Shown here piece after piece: positions 23,095 through 33,245 of a DNA stretch of 64,000 nt. Under the pieces are notes generated by a model that did no database searches, was not told the DNA's origin, and saw nothing but the letters and a program-made list of their open reading frames with translations. How positions within the stretch are numbered: the stretch's first letter is position 1; each line of letters opens with the position of its first letter. The translations under genes and the position numbers were made by a program. The stretch is from Stropharia rugosoannulata (lineage: Eukaryota; Basidiomycota; Agaricomycetes; Agaricales; Strophariaceae): contig JANCIK010000009.1 of NCBI GenBank assembly GCA_028532985.1, forward strand, positions 1,302,001 through 1,366,000. The letters run 5' to 3'.

Positions 23095-24906
23095 TTAATC
23101 CTTTTTGAGAAGATCTTGCCCGTTGTTCTTGAACTTTGCCAGCTCGTCTCGCCAAGGGCCCCATATCCCTCCATACTTCTTGAGAAGGCCGATTAGTTCT
23201 TGCCTTTGTTCCTTCTGGTTATGAGTGCAGTGTGTCAGTATCAGCACAGTTGATGCTTCTCGCACTTACAATATTCCAAGGCTCTTCACCCCCATAAACG
23301 TCCGTGAAAAGCTCGCCCAGTTCACAACGTTTTAAACTCTCCGCGCGTCTAAAGGCCTGCATGACATCCGCCTTGAGCCGCGCCTTCAGCTCTGCCTCAG
23401 CATCCGCGTCCCACCATCCATTTGATTCCATAAACAGGCGGAATCGTGCTATTGGATTGTCCACGCGTTTGCGGTCCTCGACCTCGGCCCTCGCGCGATA
23501 TGCGAAAGAATCATCCGAAGTGGAATGATGGCCAACGCTAAAAATAGCACACCATAGTTATTTAAGATTTGTTTTTCAGACTCTTTGAGTTAGCAGCGCG
23601 CACCGATAAGACATTGCTTCAATAAGCACAGCGCGTCCTTGTTCCAGACATCTCTTCCTACCTTCCTTAACCGCACTAAGCACAGCCAAAACATCATTGC
23701 CGTCCACGCGTATGGTGTCGATGCCATAGCCAGGACCGCGACTGGCAATACCGTCGCCGTTATACTGTTCCGTACTCGGTGTACTGATAGCAAATCCATT
23801 ATTTCGGGCGATATAAAGCGTTGGAGACGGGATTGTGGAGGCAAGCATTAGGCCGGCATGAAAATCTACAGTGCGTGTCTAAAATCAGCGAATGACCACT
23901 TGCGGCTGGAATTAAAGACGGACCGCCTTCTGACGCAGCGCCTTCTCCGAAGAAACATGCCGCAACGGACCGTGAGCGTCTGCTCGGTGTCCGACGGAGA
24001 GCGTATCCAACTCCAGCAGCCTGGGGAATTTGCGTAGCGAGAGGAGAGGAAATGGTGTGGAAGTGATGCACGGGCGAGCCGAAGTGCTGAATGCGTCATT
24101 CAAATTTCAGACATAACAACGAGATAACTGGTAGATCTGGTGGACTTACCACAGGCATCTGCCGTCCTTTCCCAGATGTATCATTCTCGTTACCGAAGCA
24201 TTGGGCCATTATATTATCAAGCGAGAAGCCCCTCCACAGTAAGACGCCCATTTCGCGATATTGTCCTTTCATCATACATGAGTATGACTTGGAGAGCGAA
24301 ACTAATTATACAAACCAAGAACTCTGCCCTGCATCTTTAGTGAAAAGGTATGTTAACATGCCAAAATTCACTCACTCGTCATCCATCTCGAGTGCGGCAG
24401 CGGATCCAATAATCGTCGCTTCTTCGCCGTACTTAGGTGTTTATTTGAGAGACAAGACCTTGAGTCATTGAAAAACAAATACTTACAGCAGTCATCTAAG
24501 TATTTGTCAGTCATGATTCGATTCACAAGATCCGCAGCTCCTACATAAAATGATATCTTGCCCTGGCGTTGTACATTGTAGAGAACATTGTCCAGGGTTG
24601 GCAGGAGCTGCATGTATTCATATAGGCGATGCGCATATACCTTGTCAATCTTAAGGGGACGCGTTAATTCAGGCAATAAAACTCCTAGGATGTTCTTACT
24701 TCTGGTAGTACCGCGCCATCGAGAGGTTTGCCAGAGCCATCCAGGACGCGATAAGTTGGTATTTGTTCGCTGTTCACCGAGTTAAAAAAACTAAGTTTCG
24801 AGACTATTGGTGAGTTTGTAGTTGGGAGCAGCTCTCGTCTACGGGCAGATCCCTGCGAGAATGCTCTCGCCAACGCTGGGGACGCCCTCCAAATGGGCCG
24901 GATCAT
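23095..24906 (-). CDS. BCKDHA: Branched-chain 2-oxoacid dehydrogenase E1 alpha subunit, mitochondrial
   Basis: It catalyses thiamine-diphosphate-dependent decarboxylation of keto acids from Leu, Ile and Val in the mitochondrial matrix, as an alpha2beta2 E1 with a beta subunit not in this window. The N-terminus is an arginine-rich, Ser/Ala-rich targeting peptide ('[19 protein letters not shown]'). Key blocks: '[17 protein letters not shown]', '[19 protein letters not shown]', '[14 protein letters not shown]', '[11 protein letters not shown]', the diphosphate-binding '[11 protein letters not shown]...[10 protein letters not shown]', '[16 protein letters not shown]' and the regulatory loop '[16 protein letters not shown]' with the phosphorylatable serine. 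A 9-nt exon (24487-24495) supplies 'MTA' of the conserved 'FYMT-YGEE' motif. The join between the exon ending at 24376 and the 'QYREMG' exon could not be settled. Length is about 435-445 residues, as expected. Confidence 0.92.
24487..24495 (-). other. 9-nt micro-exon in BCKDHA
   Basis: The nine bases encode Met-Thr-Ala between 'KISFY' and 'YGEEAT'. They are flanked by an upstream acceptor (cttag) and a strong donor (gtaagt). Without them the conserved motif lacks three residues. Phase is 0 on both sides. Confidence 0.75.
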
Positions 24907-25152
24907 GGTGGTCGAAGTAGAGAGTTATGATGTCACGTGTAACCATAAATGGAATTAAGATGCGAGATCGATCATGTCCGAAAATAGAAGTGGGGATGCG
25001 TTGCGCTCTGTTTCGCGGTCGTCAACTTCCAAGCGGTGTGAAGTCTTAGGATTGCCCAGGAACACTACAAATGTTATCTTACCAACCTTATTTCCTTCCT
25101 TCCTTCCCCTTCTCTTCTCTCTACGCCTGGCGCGGGCGCTTCAAGTCTGACC
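24907..25152. promoter_or_regulatory. Divergent promoter with pyrimidine-rich tract
   Basis: Start codons of BCKDHA and the membrane-protein gene are 246 bp apart on opposite strands. A C/T-rich tract at about 25085-25125, just before the ATG at 25153, is typical of fungal core promoters and transcription start regions. Confidence 0.5.
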
Positions 25153-26988
25153 ATGCTGCCCCTCGCTGGTCTGCTTCTGCGTGTTCTTGCCTTCGGGGTG
25201 CTGGTCGTCCCCGCTCTCGGCCAAGTTAAATTCAACTCCATCCAGGTCGACCAGTGTGGCCAAGTTGAAGCTACTTTCACCGGAGCAAATCTTTCGTCTG
25301 TTCCTGCGTCTGTGACGATCCTGCCCTTGAATTCAACCCCCATTTCTATTCCCTTGTCGAATTCGGATGGCCTCGTTTCTTCTGGCCTCTCTCTCCCGCC
25401 TCTCCCACTTCTCGCGGGGAGCAACTTCCTCGCGTCTCTGGACAATGCACAAGGGCAGAACGTGATTCCCATCTCTGATCTGATACGCGTTTTGCCCAGT
25501 GAGGATACAGGCTGCCTGACCAATGTAGACTTAAACCCAGTCCGGCGGTTCACCGTCGGTCCCAGGGTTGCGCAATGCGAGGATATGACCATCCGCTATG
25601 ACACATCAATCGTTTCAAAGGCGCCATCGGTCCGGCTATTTGCTCAGAAGAGTGTATCGTTCAACCTTTTCCCCAAGACGGATGATACAGTACAGGGAAT
25701 TGCAACCTACACCCTGATTGCCTTTCGGAACATTCAAATAATGTTTCTCATTGACGGTGGCTCTGGAATCCAAGAAACATCACCTCTTTTTACAGGCAAG
25801 TTATCATTTTCTATTTCATTGCTACAGTTCCATTATGTTGATTGTGTTCTACAGTACTTGGGGATGTTTCTAGTGATTCGTCTTGCCTAAGACCTTCCGG
25901 CGCTAACACAACGAACATGATGACCAGTAGCAGCAACACCACTCCATTGATCAATGGAAGTAGTAGTGCTGGTACAAATCAATCTAACACTCAGGATACG
26001 AGTGGGGCGAACACCGAGAACAGAAATGGAGCTAAACGTGCATCATCAGCTGTATCAAAGTGGGTTGTTTGCCTTCCTCTTTCCTACATGTAAATTCATA
26101 TGGTATTCATTCAAAAGGGCTGTGATAATTGGCTGCTCTATAGCGGGTGCTATGATACTTCTTATTGCAATGGGAATGGTTATCTTTGTTGTGAAGGAGC
26201 GTCGGGCACGGGTAGCCTCAGAGAAGTCATTTTTCAGCCCATCCTCAGCAGAAAAAGCACCACAGAACGAAAATTTCACCCGAGGAGGCTCAGCATTTCT
26301 AGGAGCAGGATCTATGCCAATGAATTCCACTGTAGCAATCAACCCGATCTATACGACGAATTCATTTGCGTCAGTCGGGTCTAATACCAGCCGCAACAGC
26401 GGGGGTAGTACAAGTCCCCGGACACGAACTTTGACCGGAAATCACCCATACTCTGTTCCTGATTCATCTTCGCTACCCATGCCGAGTTCCCGCATCAATG
26501 TGGTCTCACCTACATCTCCCGACTCGTCTCGGCGATCACAGCGCCAGTCACTAGAATCATTGGACATCGAGGGCATGTTGAATATGGCGACACTTCAATC
26601 GGAGAACATGTTTGTTAGCAGAAAGAACTCGGAGGTGTCAATCATGGGTCCCATAATGCGCGTAACATCGCCCGTTCCAGTGGCTTCCTCCATAGTGTCG
26701 TCACCTCCTCCGACCTTTCTTCTCCCTGAGACAACCCGCCGGAAATTGAGCAACATCCCATCTGACGTTTCGCCGGGTCCTACGACCATATCGTTCACTG
26801 GTTACACAATCAATCCTTTTGACAACAACGATACCGAATATCATGAACCATTACGGACTGGCGACTCCTTGAAACCGACTATAGGAAGTGTCCCTAAGTC
26901 GCCACGGAACTCAGGTTCAAGTAAGGAGAGGTCCCTTTCTCATGATAGTGGACGAGATAGCTCAGATTGGTATGGGGTTGCACGGTAG
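25153..26988 (+). CDS. Single-pass type I membrane protein, unknown function
   Basis: Three exons (25153-25795, 25855-26059, 26118-26988) give 572 residues. The signal peptide is clear ('LAGLLLRVLAFGVLVVPALG'). The ectodomain of about 260 residues contains a few cysteines and ends in a Ser/Thr/Asn-rich stalk ('MTSSSNTTPLINGSSSAG'). One transmembrane helix ('VIIGCSIAGAMILLIAMGMV') lies near residues 285-307, followed by basic 'KERRAR'. The cytosolic tail of about 260 residues is Ser/Pro-rich and looks heavily phosphorylatable ('SPTSPDSSRRSQRQS'). The architecture resembles fungal wall-sensor or single-pass receptor-like proteins, but no WSC or other domain is recognisable. Its first intron has a GC donor. 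Confidence 0.82.
25796..25854 (+). other. GC-AG intron in the membrane-protein gene
   Basis: The donor is gcaagt after 'SPLFT', the acceptor is ctacag, and the frame resumes as 'VLGDVSSDSSCL'. No in-phase GT donor is nearby. Confidence 0.75.
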
Positions 26989-27483
26989 TATGCTTATTGG
27001 TGCTATACTTTCGTAAAGTTTCTGTAGGTCGCTGGATGGTTTGGGTATGGCAGAAAGGATTGTCGTGCGCTTTTTGCCCTCTTAACTTTGATCATAGACT
27101 TTTCTTTCGCTCCTTTCTATTTGTTTTATATAAAGTTAAGTGGCTCCCTAAGAGGTCAGAGACTACCATCATATGATAGTCTCTGTATAGACGATTGTAC
27201 GCAGGTATATTCGCAGTACACAACATCCACAGTACACATGTCGATAAAGTGCCGTCATTAGGATTCTAGATAGCTTCGTTAAAAGAATGTAAAGGTAGCA
27301 ACGGCGCTCGGCTCGAAGCCAAGTAGACGGTCCAGGAATCACACTCGGAGCACTTCATCCCTGCGGTTGATTTTAGATAACGATGCGTCCAAGGATCTCA
27401 ATTAGTCTCAAACGAGCCGCGTGAGCTTGAATCGTGGCGCGTTGGGGGCACTCGTTGGTCGACAATGAAGTTAGCATCGCCTA
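26989..27483. other. Intergenic between convergent genes
   Basis: Contains a short inverted repeat near 27158-27184 (agagactaccatcatatgatagtctct, perfect arms around catatg), which could form a hairpin in the 3' region of the membrane-protein gene. Otherwise no signal. Confidence 0.5.
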
Positions 27484-27811
27484 TCAGTCATCTCGGGGCA
27501 ACTTCAGCGCTTCTTCGCGAACTTTTTGTCTGCTGCCCATCAGAAGTGAAACATAATCTGCACCCCCGAGAACATGTTGGCCCTTTTTGGATTCGTCAGA
27601 CTTTCCGCTTTTCTGCTTGAGTGTAGCCCACTTCTTCGCCGTGTCTACTTGTGTTCGCGAAGACGATGCAGGGGTAACTGCACTGGAGCTTCCTGCAGCA
27701 GATGCGCTCGACTTGGCCTTCTTCGGCTGGATAATATGAGGACGGCTGCACAAACCAACAACAATATGCATAGCTCACCACTCTTTTGTGTAGCTTCGCG
27801 CTTTTACCCAT
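27484..27811 (-). CDS. Small basic protein (91 aa), probable nuclear/nucleolar, unknown function
   Basis: Exon 1 (27811-27779) encodes 'MGKSAKLHKRV'. Exon 2 (27726-27484) continues with a Lys/Ser/Ala-rich stretch and a conserved-looking end, 'HVLGGADYVSLLMGSRQK' followed by 'VREEALKLPRDD'. The intron is 52 bp with a gtgagc donor and a tccag acceptor. The Lys-rich N-terminus with 'KKPKKAK'-like composition suggests the nucleus or nucleolus, but no domain is known to me. I believe similar short proteins exist in other fungi. No signal peptide or membrane segment is present. Confidence 0.72.
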
Positions 27812-28134
27812 TGTTTTGTCGCTAGGAGACGAGAGGGACGTTGAAGAGACGCGGTGAGTGGGTTGGAGCTGGGTGATCGTTTCGGACAAGTACTGCGATC
27901 GGTAAATATGCCTCCGGAGTTCGCTCGCGGGCCGGCAGGACAGCAAAAACAAAGGACTTCGAAAGAACGCATAGCTTAATAAAATAAAATAGATGGGTTG
28001 AAGGAAGTGCAAGTCGGCTCAAGCTCGTCTATGAAGTACTGAATATCTATTGTATATCTATTCCTTTTTCTGAATGTTACAACATACTTAATAAATAGCA
28101 ACTACACTATTGAAGGAACGGTGACGCTCGACGC
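27812..28134. other. Intergenic
   Basis: Spacer between two minus-strand genes. It includes the promoter side of the 91-aa gene. No further feature seen. Confidence 0.45.
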
Positions 28135-29331
28135 TCAATGCCCATGACCAAAGAAAGTTCCCAATGCCAGAGGTATGAACATGCCAATTGTAATCAATAA
28201 AACGCGTAAAGGAGCTTTCACATCATTTGCTGCAGACTCGTGGGAGGAAACTGGTTGAAGCACAGTAGCAACATAGAGGAAGGTTCCGCCCTGTTGAACT
28301 TTGACATGAGCCTACTGAGAAATGCAAGTGATGAAACATACCGATATGAGAAGAGCCATGCCAATGAACTTTCCATTATCGTCTTGCCCCAGCAAGGAAA
28401 AGAGCATATATGAAGCGATGGAGACGAGTGGTGTAGAGGCGCTGAAGATAGCAAGGTATTTCTTACAGTCTGGCCTTGATAAATTGGAGGATATGAGGGA
28501 CGTAGTGAAGGCCAGTGCAGTAGGTGCTACAGGAAAAGACATCATCAATATTATTCATATCAATAATTTTGTACAAGAAAACACATTGCCTACCTTTGTG
28601 TAGAATGAGTGCCAGGAACACCACGACGGATATGGCGTTAGTAGTTCCTGAAGCTGCCTTTGAAATATTAGCAACGCCTAGCGCGAGACCATCTGCAGAG
28701 CCGTGAATGACTAATCCCAATAGCAGAGGGAAAGCGCTCTTTTTGCTTGCGCTACCATCCAGCGTCGGGCTAGATAAAGTTCTAGGACTTCCAGTGGCAT
28801 GACCATTGTAATCCATGTCGCCTAGTTCAGCATCAAATTCGACAGAAGATATGCTGTCAGGCATCCGAGCTTTTGACATGGGAATGATGCCATCCATGGA
28901 ATGGGAGTGTGCATTCGGGGCCAGCAACTGCTCAATAATGAGCATGGCTGTAAATCCCACTAGAAGGCAGAATGCAATCCTCCCAGTTGGCGGTTCTTCT
29001 CCGGGATCTGCTTCTATAGTGGCTTCAATACCCCTAACAACCACGAACATGTAGCATTTCAGTAAAGAGCTGACCTGGCACAATATAATGCGGCATACTA
29101 ACTCTGGAATGATAACGCCAAGTGCAGCTCCTAAGAGAAGTCCAGTACCGAGTGCCGTCAGTCGCTCTAAGTGACTTTCTGCGAGTAAATATTCGATTAG
29201 CTGATAATCCAGGCGACGCAAGAGCTGTAATGCTATAACGCACTAGAGAAAGCGTACGACAAGGGCAGCATTCCTACGGTGAATGTCGACGCGCCTAGAA
29301 CGGCCGCCATAACAAGCAATTGTACAACCAT
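28135..29331 (-). CDS. ZIP-family metal transporter, ZIP9 (SLC39A9)-like
   Basis: Five exons (29331-29244, 29178-29103, 29033-28594, 28526-28342, 28290-28135) give 314 residues, typical of ZIP9-type zinc transporters of the Golgi/secretory pathway. The first helix is 'LLVMAAVLGASTFTVGMLPL'. Further helices include 'LTALGTGLLLGAALGVIIPE' and 'IAFCLLVGFTAMLIIEQLL'. The loop between helices 3 and 4 holds His residues ('NAHSHSMDG') and an acidic segment. Helix 4 carries 'VIHGSADGLALG' (the metal-binding HxxxDG element), and helix 5 'LALILHKGAPTALAF'. The protein ends in 'ALGTFFGHGH'. Direction of transport and metal are inferred from the family only. Confidence 0.9.
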
Positions 29332-29588
29332 GACGCAGAGGTGAGCGAGAAGAAATGGGTAGAAGGGTAGGGTGGTAAGACGTTAGGCGGCCAAGACACA
29401 CGTTATATGTAGCGGTTCATGGCAAGCATTCAAATATTCATTTGCTCAATTCGCAGTGTCCCGATTCCCGAAGCAAGCAGAAATGACGACGGAAATGATA
29501 CACGTGACTTGACTCTGACGGCGGCTGCGCGGTGGTTGTAGAACGTACAAGTTAACGAACCGACGCTTTCATCCCTTCTCTTTCCACC
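29332..29588. promoter_or_regulatory. Divergent promoter between ZIP transporter and V-ATPase c' genes
   Basis: The two start codons lie 257 bp apart on opposite strands. No TATA box is evident. Shared regulation is an inference from spacing only. Confidence 0.4.
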
Positions 29589-30404
29589 ATGGCCCTATGC
29601 CCTCCTTTTGCCCCGTTCTTTGGCTTTGCTGGCGTCGCATCCGCCGTAAATCTTCGTTGTATCCCAGCAATAATGGCCACAACTGACTTTGTCTGTACAG
29701 ATGATATTTAGCAGTGCGTGGCTTGTTACGCTTCATTAGATGTCTGCCCTGAAGTTGTATACCTGAAGCTGTCGGAGCTGCGTTTGGTACCTCCAAGGCA
29801 GGGATTGGCATTGCAGGGCTTGGGACATTTAAGCCTGAGCTCATCATGAAAGTGTGTCCGAAAGAGCGCCCCAAAGTCTTGAAGACTGGACTAACGATTA
29901 GTAGTCACTCATCCCCGTCGTCATGTCGGGAATCATTGCCGTGTATGGGCTGGTCGTCTCCGTACTAATAGCTGGGTCCCGTAAGTGAAATTCGACAAGA
30001 TTCTGCACATACACTTGACCTTTCTTAGTAAAACCAACCGACTATTCATTATTTGCCGGATTCATCCACCTCGGTGCAGGCCTTGCTTGTGGATTTACTG
30101 GCTTAGCAGCAGGATATGCCATTGGGCATGTCGGAGATTCAGTGAACTTTACCATCATACTCTCTATAAAATTTGCTGAACCCCGCTTTAGTGCGTACGA
30201 GCATATGTCCATGAATCCAAGGTCTTCGTTTCGATGGTGCTTATCCTCATTTTCGCCGAAGTCCTAGGGTTGTATGGGTAAGCTCCGTATTCTTATCTAT
30301 TTCTCTAACAACACTAACATATTCTTTTTTAACACGTCAGCCTTATTGTTGCTTTAATCATGAACACCAGAGCCACTGAGGCAAATTCTGTGTGCCGTCT
30401 GTGA
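29589..30404 (+). CDS. VMA11: V-type ATPase V0 proteolipid subunit c' (Vma11-like)
   Basis: Seven exons (29589-29645, 29701-29713, 29769-29851, 29905-29980, 30029-30141, 30192-30277, 30341-30404) make a 163-residue four-helix proteolipid of the proton-translocating ring in the vacuolar membrane. Helix 1 is '[16 protein letters not shown]'. '[20 protein letters not shown]' distinguishes c' from c. Helix 4 '[18 protein letters not shown]' carries the essential glutamate. Exon 2 is only 13 nt and encodes 'MIFS' plus one base. The c' subunit is specific to fungi; assignment as c rather than c' is possible but fits less well. Confidence 0.88.
29701..29713 (+). other. 13-nt micro-exon in the V-ATPase c' gene
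   Basis: It encodes 'MIFS' between 'GVASA' and 'VGAAFG' of helix 1. The donor is gtgcgt and the upstream acceptor tgtacag. Skipping it shifts the frame. Confidence 0.75.
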
Positions 30405-30603
30405 TTCACTGTTACATATATGTACACAGATCTCCACACTACTTTACCTCCATTTGGCTTGGGAACTGCCCAACACCGACGTAACTGAATCATGACGGTA
30501 ATGCTCTGTAGTGCACAAGATGTCCCAGCCAAATGGTATAATTACATTTCTCAATGCGCGCAATACATGTTACCATCCCTAAAGGTCACTCGAGAGGAAT
30601 GCC

Positions 30604-31318
30604 CTAGCGTGATCGTGAATGCCCAGAACTAGAACGACTACGTCTGCGTGGGACGCGTCGTTTGATATCCCTTTCTCTTGACCTGGATGAACTCCCAGAG
30701 CCGGAGCTGGAATCAGAGCTCGAACTCGAGTCGGAATCACTATCGGAGTCGGACGTGGAATCAGAGTCGGACGAAGATGACGAATCGGAAGTAGAACGAG
30801 AACTAAACATAAGCGTTAGAGAAGAGCAGTATCATAGTTGCAGCCAACCGCATAACATACCGTTTAGCCCGCTTACTCTTGCGTGGAGAGTCCCTCTCCT
30901 TTTCTTTGCCTTTACTCTCTTCATTTCTCTCCTTCTCTTTCGCCTCAAGAATTTTATTGGCAGTGCCAGCACTGGTAGAGGAAACGGTTAATATGCGTAT
31001 GATACGAGACAAAGGCAGTTACTGACGGCTTTTTGAATTCCTCGGGAACTTCAACGGAAGGCTTGCCCTCTTCCAGAAGCTTTTCCCGGAGCTTAGGGTT
31101 CTCAAGCTGCTGGGTACGCGAGGGACGTGACACATAGGGCCTGCTTCCCTTGCATTCATAGATGAAATGGCCTGCAAGGTTGGTTGGCGCTAAGCAATGA
31201 CTCCGTCTTTGTAAAACATGGAAGACTGACCTCGACCCAAGCATTTTTGACATATGGTAGACGATGTTTCCCGCGGCTGATTTGATGAGCGGCCTCCATG
31301 TGGTGCGTATTTCGACAT
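30604..31318 (-). CDS. Zinc-knuckle protein, ZCCHC10-like
   Basis: Four exons (31318-31231, 31171-31027, 30971-30861, 30802-30604) give 180 residues. A single CCHC knuckle reads 'ICQKCLGRGHFIYECKGSRP', followed by the family's 'YVSRPSRTQQL' and a Lys/Glu-rich helix. The C-terminus is a long Ser-Asp repeat, then an Arg-Ser stretch ('RRVPRRRSRSSSGHSRSR'). Zinc knuckles of this type bind single-stranded nucleic acid, and the RS tail suggests a nuclear, splicing-associated place. The donor for intron 2 is taken as gtcagt because the overlapping gtaact breaks the frame. No precise function is known. Confidence 0.85.
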
Positions 31319-31993
31319 ACTGGTCAATGTACAAGGTGATGTAGTTTGCGTTCAGTTAGCTGGAGCCTGGGCAGTGGCTCTGTAACGCGTGGGAAGAAAT
31401 TCTTATGCACCGTATGCGTTATTAATATCGACAGGCTTCACTTGGGCTTCACTTGGACTTTATTTACACCCATCCAGCGGCTAACATTCCAGATCTTGGC
31501 TTCAACTTGGTTTTAACATGGTCTCACTGGTTACGGCTTGAATCAATCACGACCTCAGACTCGAGTCATGGTGTCCGTGACTCTTCTATGCTCATTGCTG
31601 TTGACGTCAAGTTCAAATTGCGTTAATAGGTATACATGACTCGTCTACTCACAGTTTGACTGCGAGTTGCTTAATCATAATAAGCCCAACCTAAAACCAA
31701 CACAAGAAAAGCAATGGACCACTATATAATCTCAGTGCTGAGGTTTTCAGCGTCACCGTCCATTGATGTACCCAGTGGCATTCTTCAAGTAAGTATCGTA
31801 GTTTTTACAACATTCTACTGACAAGTCATGGCGCACGAAATATAGTACCTTCAGTATTGTTCCAGCCTAATCGTCACCCGTACAACTTGGGTAATTATAC
31901 CTCTAGATCAAGTGACAGATTTCACACCCCAGCGCCTAAATCATATCCTGGTCTCAATATCTAGTGCCCAGCTGATTCTCTGGTACACGCAAC
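31319..31993. other. Intergenic (675 bp)
   Basis: Divergent spacer. Several near-repeated 'cttggacttta / cttgggcttca' stretches (31430-31520) give it a low-complexity look. No reading frame is supported. Confidence 0.4.
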
Positions 31994-33245
31994 ATGGGGG
32001 GCAACGCATTCCACGCCTTGCTGTCAAGTAGCGCATTTCCACGCATTCCTCCTGAAATATACAAGTCGGTCAAGCAGGACCTGCTCTCGACGATCTCTCA
32101 ATTTTACGAGCGCGTCGACGTCCCCCGAGAAGCGCCCGAGAAAGCGGATCATGGTGATGTTGACTACATTGTCGCCGGTCCACTTCCAAAATATGGCTCT
32201 TCCGTTCCACATCAGGTTATGAAAGAGGCTCTGAAGGCTAGGTATGTTATCCCGATGGAGGGTAATAGAACGTCCAATTACGCCGTGCCTGTGAAATATG
32301 GACAATGGACAGAACTAGCCCATGGTATAGAAGAAATGAAAGCCCGTGCAGCGACAGACGATGGCGAAATCTACTACCAGGTTTTTATTCTATCAGTTTT
32401 CTACTGAATCATAGATTCATATTTTTGTGCTCAGATCGACGTACACGTATGCTCCGACGTAGCTGAATACGACAGAGTGATGTTCTTCCATTCGTACGGC
32501 GACCTCGGAATGATTATCGGTCTTTTGGCAAATCATTGCGGATTAAATTTTGGAGTACATGGCCTGAAGGTATGACAGCCGATGCTCTGTTGTATATTGA
32601 CAAATGACAGAGGTGCATACATAGTTGCCTGATCCTCCCAACCCTCCACTAATTCTGAGCACGACATTCGATGATATTGTGTCATTCTTGGGACTTTCGA
32701 TGCACGATTTCGAAGCAGGCTTCCACACTCGGCAAGAAGTGTTTGAGTGGGTGGTTTTATCCAAATATTTCGATCCGCACTTTTTCCCGTGCAATGGTTC
32801 CGTAATCTCCAAAGTCAAAGCTGGCCGGAGTATGTTTTTCGAATTTGTCGGGTGGATTAAAGGAATGGGGCACTCTAGCCCGTATCCCGTAAACTTCGCA
32901 TCGTGGAAAGCACAAGTTCGTGATGAAGCCTTGGTTTATTTTAACAAAAAGGAAGAATTTGAAGTGATCTGTCAAGAACGGAATGATCGTTTAGCGTTGA
33001 AGAAATTCTTTTCAGGCAGCCGTGTCCGCGCATGGGCTAATATCGGATACTACTGGAAGGGCGTTAAGCTTATCATGGACGAGATCAGACGTCAGAAAGG
33101 TGGAGACATCGGAGTCTTGCACCTTTTAAAATCCAATGGCGAGGAAGGCCTCAGGCGGCTCGTCATCCGGGTCAGAGATGAACTTGGCATCCAAGAGGTT
33201 GTACGCAACGATTTTGCTTGTGAAAGAGAACCAAACGACATCTGA
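31994..33245 (+). CDS. Nucleotidyltransferase-like protein of unknown function
   Basis: Three exons (31994-32380, 32435-32569, 32625-33245) give 380 residues. The start 'MGGNAFHALLSSSAFPRIPP' is followed by 'DHGDVDYIVAGPL' and then 'YYQIDVHVC'. Paired D-x-D and D-x-H elements after a G-rich start resemble the active-site layout of the nucleotidyltransferase fold, but substrate and activity are unknown. The C-terminal half is mixed helical ('FEWVVLSKYFDPHFF', 'FFEFVGWIKGMG') and could be a helical domain. Near the end, another frame stays open past the stop to about 33303, so the true 3' end could involve a small missed intron. It has no signal peptide or membrane helix. Confidence 0.75.

Noticed and set aside
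30604..30802. Ser-Asp repeat region as a stand-alone repeat element
   Set aside because: It is the coding C-terminus of the zinc-knuckle protein, in frame with the upstream exons.
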